From the NCBI RefSeq assembly GCF_002775205.1, contig NC_036447.1:30378245-30442244 (forward strand): a stretch of DNA of 64,000 bases, written 5' to 3'. Both the position numbers and the translations under genes were made by a program. Origin of the DNA: Xiphophorus maculatus. Its lineage: Eukaryota; Chordata; Actinopteri; Cyprinodontiformes; Poeciliidae. The notes under the pieces are model-generated. The model searched no databases. It had not been told where the DNA came from and saw nothing but the letters and a program-made list of their open reading frames with translations. This document shows, piece by piece, positions 60,338-64,000 of this stretch (within the stretch, counting starts at the first letter, position 1; the number at the start of each line of letters is the position of its first letter).

Positions 60338-61282
60338 GTGAGTGGAGAAGGAAGCACCAGGTGTCTGTGAGCAGTAGTAATCAGATTACACTTACTTTAG
60401 TGCATGCTGAAAATCCAATTACGCATACTGTACAGCAGTATTGCATTGCCTTTAGTGTTAATTGCATCTGCGATGTGCATCTAATCCTCCATGATTTATG
60501 AATAAAATGGACATGAATAGTATTTGCACCCAAAGCCTGAACTGCTCCGGCTTTGGGTGTTTTCTAGACAGCTTCTCCTGATGTGTGTACAAGCACTCAC
60601 ATGTCACAATATATCTGCAGCAAAAGTATGAACTAATATTATAAATCTAAGTGATTGTTCAGTTAACACTGTGACTTGCATTGTTTTTATGTAGATTAAA
60701 CAAAATAAATTAAGCTTAGCTGCCTTCCTGAACCCAAACACCTCAATGTTAAAGAGGCTGCATTATGTAAAATGTAACTTTTTTTAACTTTACATCATTG
60801 ATTCCTTTATGCATGTTTGAGAAATCTGTTCATCTCCACAGCCACCATTCAACTGCGCAAAACGCCTAGCTCCCACTCAGCTCCTTCAGACTAGCTAGCA
60901 GAAATTAGCCAACACCTGGTGGAAATGTGCATCAGTTGAGGTCATTATAGGAGTTACTTCTCAGTGAAACGCTGGTAAAAAAGTTGTTAAAGGGTTAATA
61001 GAGGAGCCATGTTGTGACGACTCCCTGACAGCGGAGTTTCAGGAAGAGAGAGTTTTTAAAGAGACAGACGTCTATTGACCCAACTCAATAATAACTACTG
61101 AAGTTAATATAGTTACTTGATTGGGCTATAAAACGACACTATGTGCCTGGAAAACACATAATACTGCCCTTTTAATAATCTATGATTAATGAATACAATA
61201 TGCACCTGCTTAAAATGTCTGGTGCAACTGTTGTGCTGGCAATGTATTTTTAAAAATACATGGAAAAAATACAGTACTATCA

Positions 61283-61498
61283 GGGCGTGCCGTGGTGGCG
61301 TAGGGGGTGGCGTCTCATGTTTGGAGGCCTTGAGTTCTTGACGCGGTCGTCGCGGCTTCGACTCCCGGACCCGGCGACATTTGCCTTCGCCCCTCTCCTT
61401 CCCCCTTTCCTGTCAGCCTACTTTAAAAAAAAAAAAAAAGGGGGGACACTAGAGCCCACAAAAAGTCCCCCTGTGGGGTACACAAAAAACAAAACAAA
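61283..61498 (+). mobile_element. tRNA-derived SINE with target-site duplication
   Basis: It begins GGGCGTGCCGTGGTGGCGTA, with a decayed A box and a B-box-like GGCTTCGACTCCC, and ends in an A-rich tail. The direct repeat AAAAAATACAGTACTATCA flanks it at 61264-61282 and 61499-61517. Same family as 28135-28350, with an oligo-A run (61423-61439) inside. Confidence 0.85.
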
Positions 61499-61517
61499 AA
61501 AAAATACAGTACTATCA

Positions 61518-62700
61518 AATCAAAATGTAAAGCAAATCTTATTAGACACACACACAAAAACATAAAAACAAAACAATTAAGCATCATGTTGCAACTCTGA
61601 GGAGAGGTTCAGTTGGACATCATTTGGTTCTTCTACAGACCAGTAATGAGCAAACTGATTTTACTGGGCTTGTTCCCGTCCTACAGTAGTGAATTCTAGA
61701 AAACATTAATTTAGTTTTGTTCATCTCATGAGTCAGCTTTAACCAACGCAGTGATCCCTGGAGCAGGAAGCTCAGCCTGGGTTTTCTTCTGCCACCGTTC
61801 AGGGAACCAGACTGGGTTTCTGGACCTGTGGTTCTGGTCCCTGAGACTCTCCACTTTGTGAATAAGGAATTCTTGACATGTTTGTTGAACCTCAGATACC
61901 AGCTGTTTACATCTGGTTCTGGCATTGCACGTCTGATGGTTCGTCTCCTTGGCATCCAGAACCAAAGTGTGAAACTTTTTAAATTAAACTATTTTAAAAT
62001 GTTGCCTTGCTGTTTTATTTATTTTTTACTGCAGGTGGAAGCAGGAAAAACTGTTTTTCTGGAAATTTAAAGATTAGACGTTGAAAGAAATATTATGCAA
62101 CTAAGTCTTTAAATGAATTATACTTTTCTTTGATTCTAATTGGGTTCTCCTTGTGGTTCTTGTTATGAGTTAATCTATTAGCATATCACATTTAGTGTGA
62201 GTCAGCACTGCTAGTCAGGCTCAGAGAAACTGCCCTGTGCCTATTCCCAACAGAGAGCTGTTAGGAACAAAATATGTTCTGCTGTTTTTAAAATGCTGTG
62301 CTTTTGAGGATTACACAGAGAAAAAGAGAGATAAAATTCAAACTAAAATAGTACTGACTGGAGGTAGTTTGGTCCTTGAGGTTTATCAAGATCCATTGAA
62401 ATATCCAATTAAGGAAAAGAGAAGTTTGCATTCATTTCAGAAAACAATTCCAGAAGCATTGTCAGCAGGATTAAAGATGATACAAACACCAACTGGGGAA
62501 CTGAAAAATCAAGCAAAAAGAATAAATAATAATAAACATAATTTCACTGAAATAAGTAGGAGCACACTGAACTAAATGTGATTTATAATTCTTAGATAAA
62601 TAAACAAGCCCAGAAAAACCCAAAACGACTGAAGATCCTGATTGTATAAAAATAAATAGTCCATTTGAAGGGCAATTTTGGAAGGTGACACAAAATGGGA
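61518..62700. other. dchs2 intron 4 sequence, nothing recognised
   Basis: Short frames only. No domain, splice-bounded cadherin exon or repeat signature was found between the SINE and the LINE fragment. Confidence 0.5.
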
Positions 62701-62703
62701 TTA

Positions 62704-63230
62704 GGCAAGGCAAGGCAAGGCAAGTTTATTTATATAGCACTTTAAAACAGTACCACTGACCAAAGTGCTGTACAATCACAAGATTAAACAAATAAAATCA
62801 AAATTAAAACACATAAAAACCAACAATGCAGTGACGTAAAACACTCTATATAATACATAAACATCCCCAGATAAATACAGAAAAGCAGCATCTCAAACTG
62901 AATCAAAGGCCAACCGAAAAAGGTAAGTCTTAAGAGCAGATTTAAAAATTGCTAAAGAGGGGGCCTGTTTTACCAACATAGGTAAAGAATTCCAAAGTTT
63001 GGGAGCTGCAACAGCAAACGCCCTGTCTCCTCTCTGCCTCCTGGAAGTCCTCGGCACCTCCAGGTTCATTTGGCTCGCTGATCTAAGAGCTCGAGGAGGA
63101 CAGTGTATATGTAGCAGCTCAGAGAGATAGGAGGGAGCAAGGCCATTTAAAGATTTAAATACAAATAAAAGAATCTTAAAATGCACTCTGAAATGTACCG
63201 GCAGCCAGTGCAGAGAATATAAAATTGATT
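62704..63230 (-). mobile_element. 5'-truncated LINE (L2/CR1-like) with ORF2 C-terminus
   Basis: The minus strand holds an open frame (63186-62893) reading VFKSLNGLAPSYLSELL, then RRQRGDRAFAVAAPKLWNSL and FKSALKTYLF, the usual end of L2/CR1-type reverse transcriptase ORFs in fish. It is followed by the CACTTTGGTCAGTGGTAC region and a tail of GCCTT units at 62704-62725. GATTAG occurs at both edges (about 62699 and 63226), perhaps a short duplication. Confidence 0.8.
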
Positions 63231-64000
63231 AGACTGGATTTGTCTTGTTTGTGACAAAAACAATTACAGAAATATCAGTGCAATTGACATCCAGAATAAA
63301 AAAAAGAGTGAGAAATTTCTATTGTTTTCTTTGATCATACACACGTCAAATCGACATTATTTACCATGATGATAATATTATCATGAACATACAGTTATTA
63401 AACAGCTTATTATGTAAGATTTTTTTGCTATGTTTTATAAACATGCACGTTTGAAGGTTTCCAGGATTATTCCTACATAGACATGCTGCTCCACACGACT
63501 CATTAGTTAAAGCACTCAGCCACACACACCAGACAGTCATTTAAGGCTCTCTAATCAACTTACAGACTAACACTTCAGTCTAAAGTAGAAACAGCAGGGG
63601 CCGACCAGTGTTAAGCTCTATGCTTGTTTCAGTAGGTTGCAACTGAAGTTGAGATGCAAAACACACACTGAGGAGATGATTGAGATTATTATTTTCTGAC
63701 CTTTAATGTAATTAATGTACTCTGTGTGTGTGTGGGGGGGGGGGTTGTCTTCCTGTGTGTGTGTGAGAGCTTACATTTGTTACAATGTAAGGACCATTTT
63801 CTTGTGCTGTGCTGTTTTGGGGTTATAGGTCAGGTTTAAGGCTAAGGCGTGAGCTGAGTTTAGGTTAGTTTTCAGGTTACTGGTAATGGTTAGTTTTATG
63901 GTAAAGGTCAGTGTTAGGCTGTAGAAATGAATTAGTCTTTGTAAAGATAGAGAAACATAATGTGTTTATATTCATAAGAAGTATGAATCCATGTTGGTGA

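Overview
The window is nuclear DNA of a ray-finned (teleost) fish. The genes have vertebrate GT-AG exon structure, long AT-rich introns and intergenic DNA, and the repeats are typical fish ones: Tc1-like remnants, foldback MITEs, tRNA-derived SINEs, LINE tails ending in ATCC or GGCAA repeats, and long GT and TA microsatellites. Assignments come from reading the translations, checking splice phase by hand and comparing with families I know. No database search was run.

Layout: (1) 1-4277, + strand: last four coding exons of a PDZ-LIM protein, best match pdlim3. (2) 4278-11902: repeats only. (3) 11903-15200, - strand: npy2r, a single coding exon with a likely 5' noncoding exon about 2 kb upstream. 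(4) 16279-16930: truncated LINE. (5) 17102-28402: a tandem duplication of about 1.6 kb of unrecognised, partly gene-like DNA. Its second copy is split by a 7.7-kb endogenous retrovirus (19902-27584) and by a SINE. (6) 31621-33237, - strand: lrat, two exons. (7) 41550-44321, + strand: fgg, nine exons with consistent phase. (8) 46829-52580, + strand: plrg1, fifteen exons. (9) 54830 to beyond the window, + strand: dchs2, first four coding exons (cadherin repeats 1 to 8 in part).

From memory, the gene order npy2r-lrat-fgg-plrg1-dchs2 and the relative orientations match human 4q31-q32. The human neighbours FGA, FGB and RBM46 are not in this stretch. The genes do not form one pathway: fgg encodes a secreted liver clotting protein, lrat a retinoid enzyme, plrg1 a spliceosome WD40 protein, npy2r a peptide GPCR, dchs2 a giant cadherin and pdlim3 a Z-disc adaptor.

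The most interesting region is the retrovirus. Its two 597-bp LTRs look identical by eye, so it inserted recently. Yet pol is broken and largely replaced by AT-rich DNA, gag is short, and env keeps only a transmembrane-subunit-like part. The primer binding site matches tRNA-Tyr, gag ends in the leaky context UGA-CUA-G, and the reading frame between protease and reverse transcriptase carries a domain with two HxT/S-type motifs resembling a 2H phosphoesterase.
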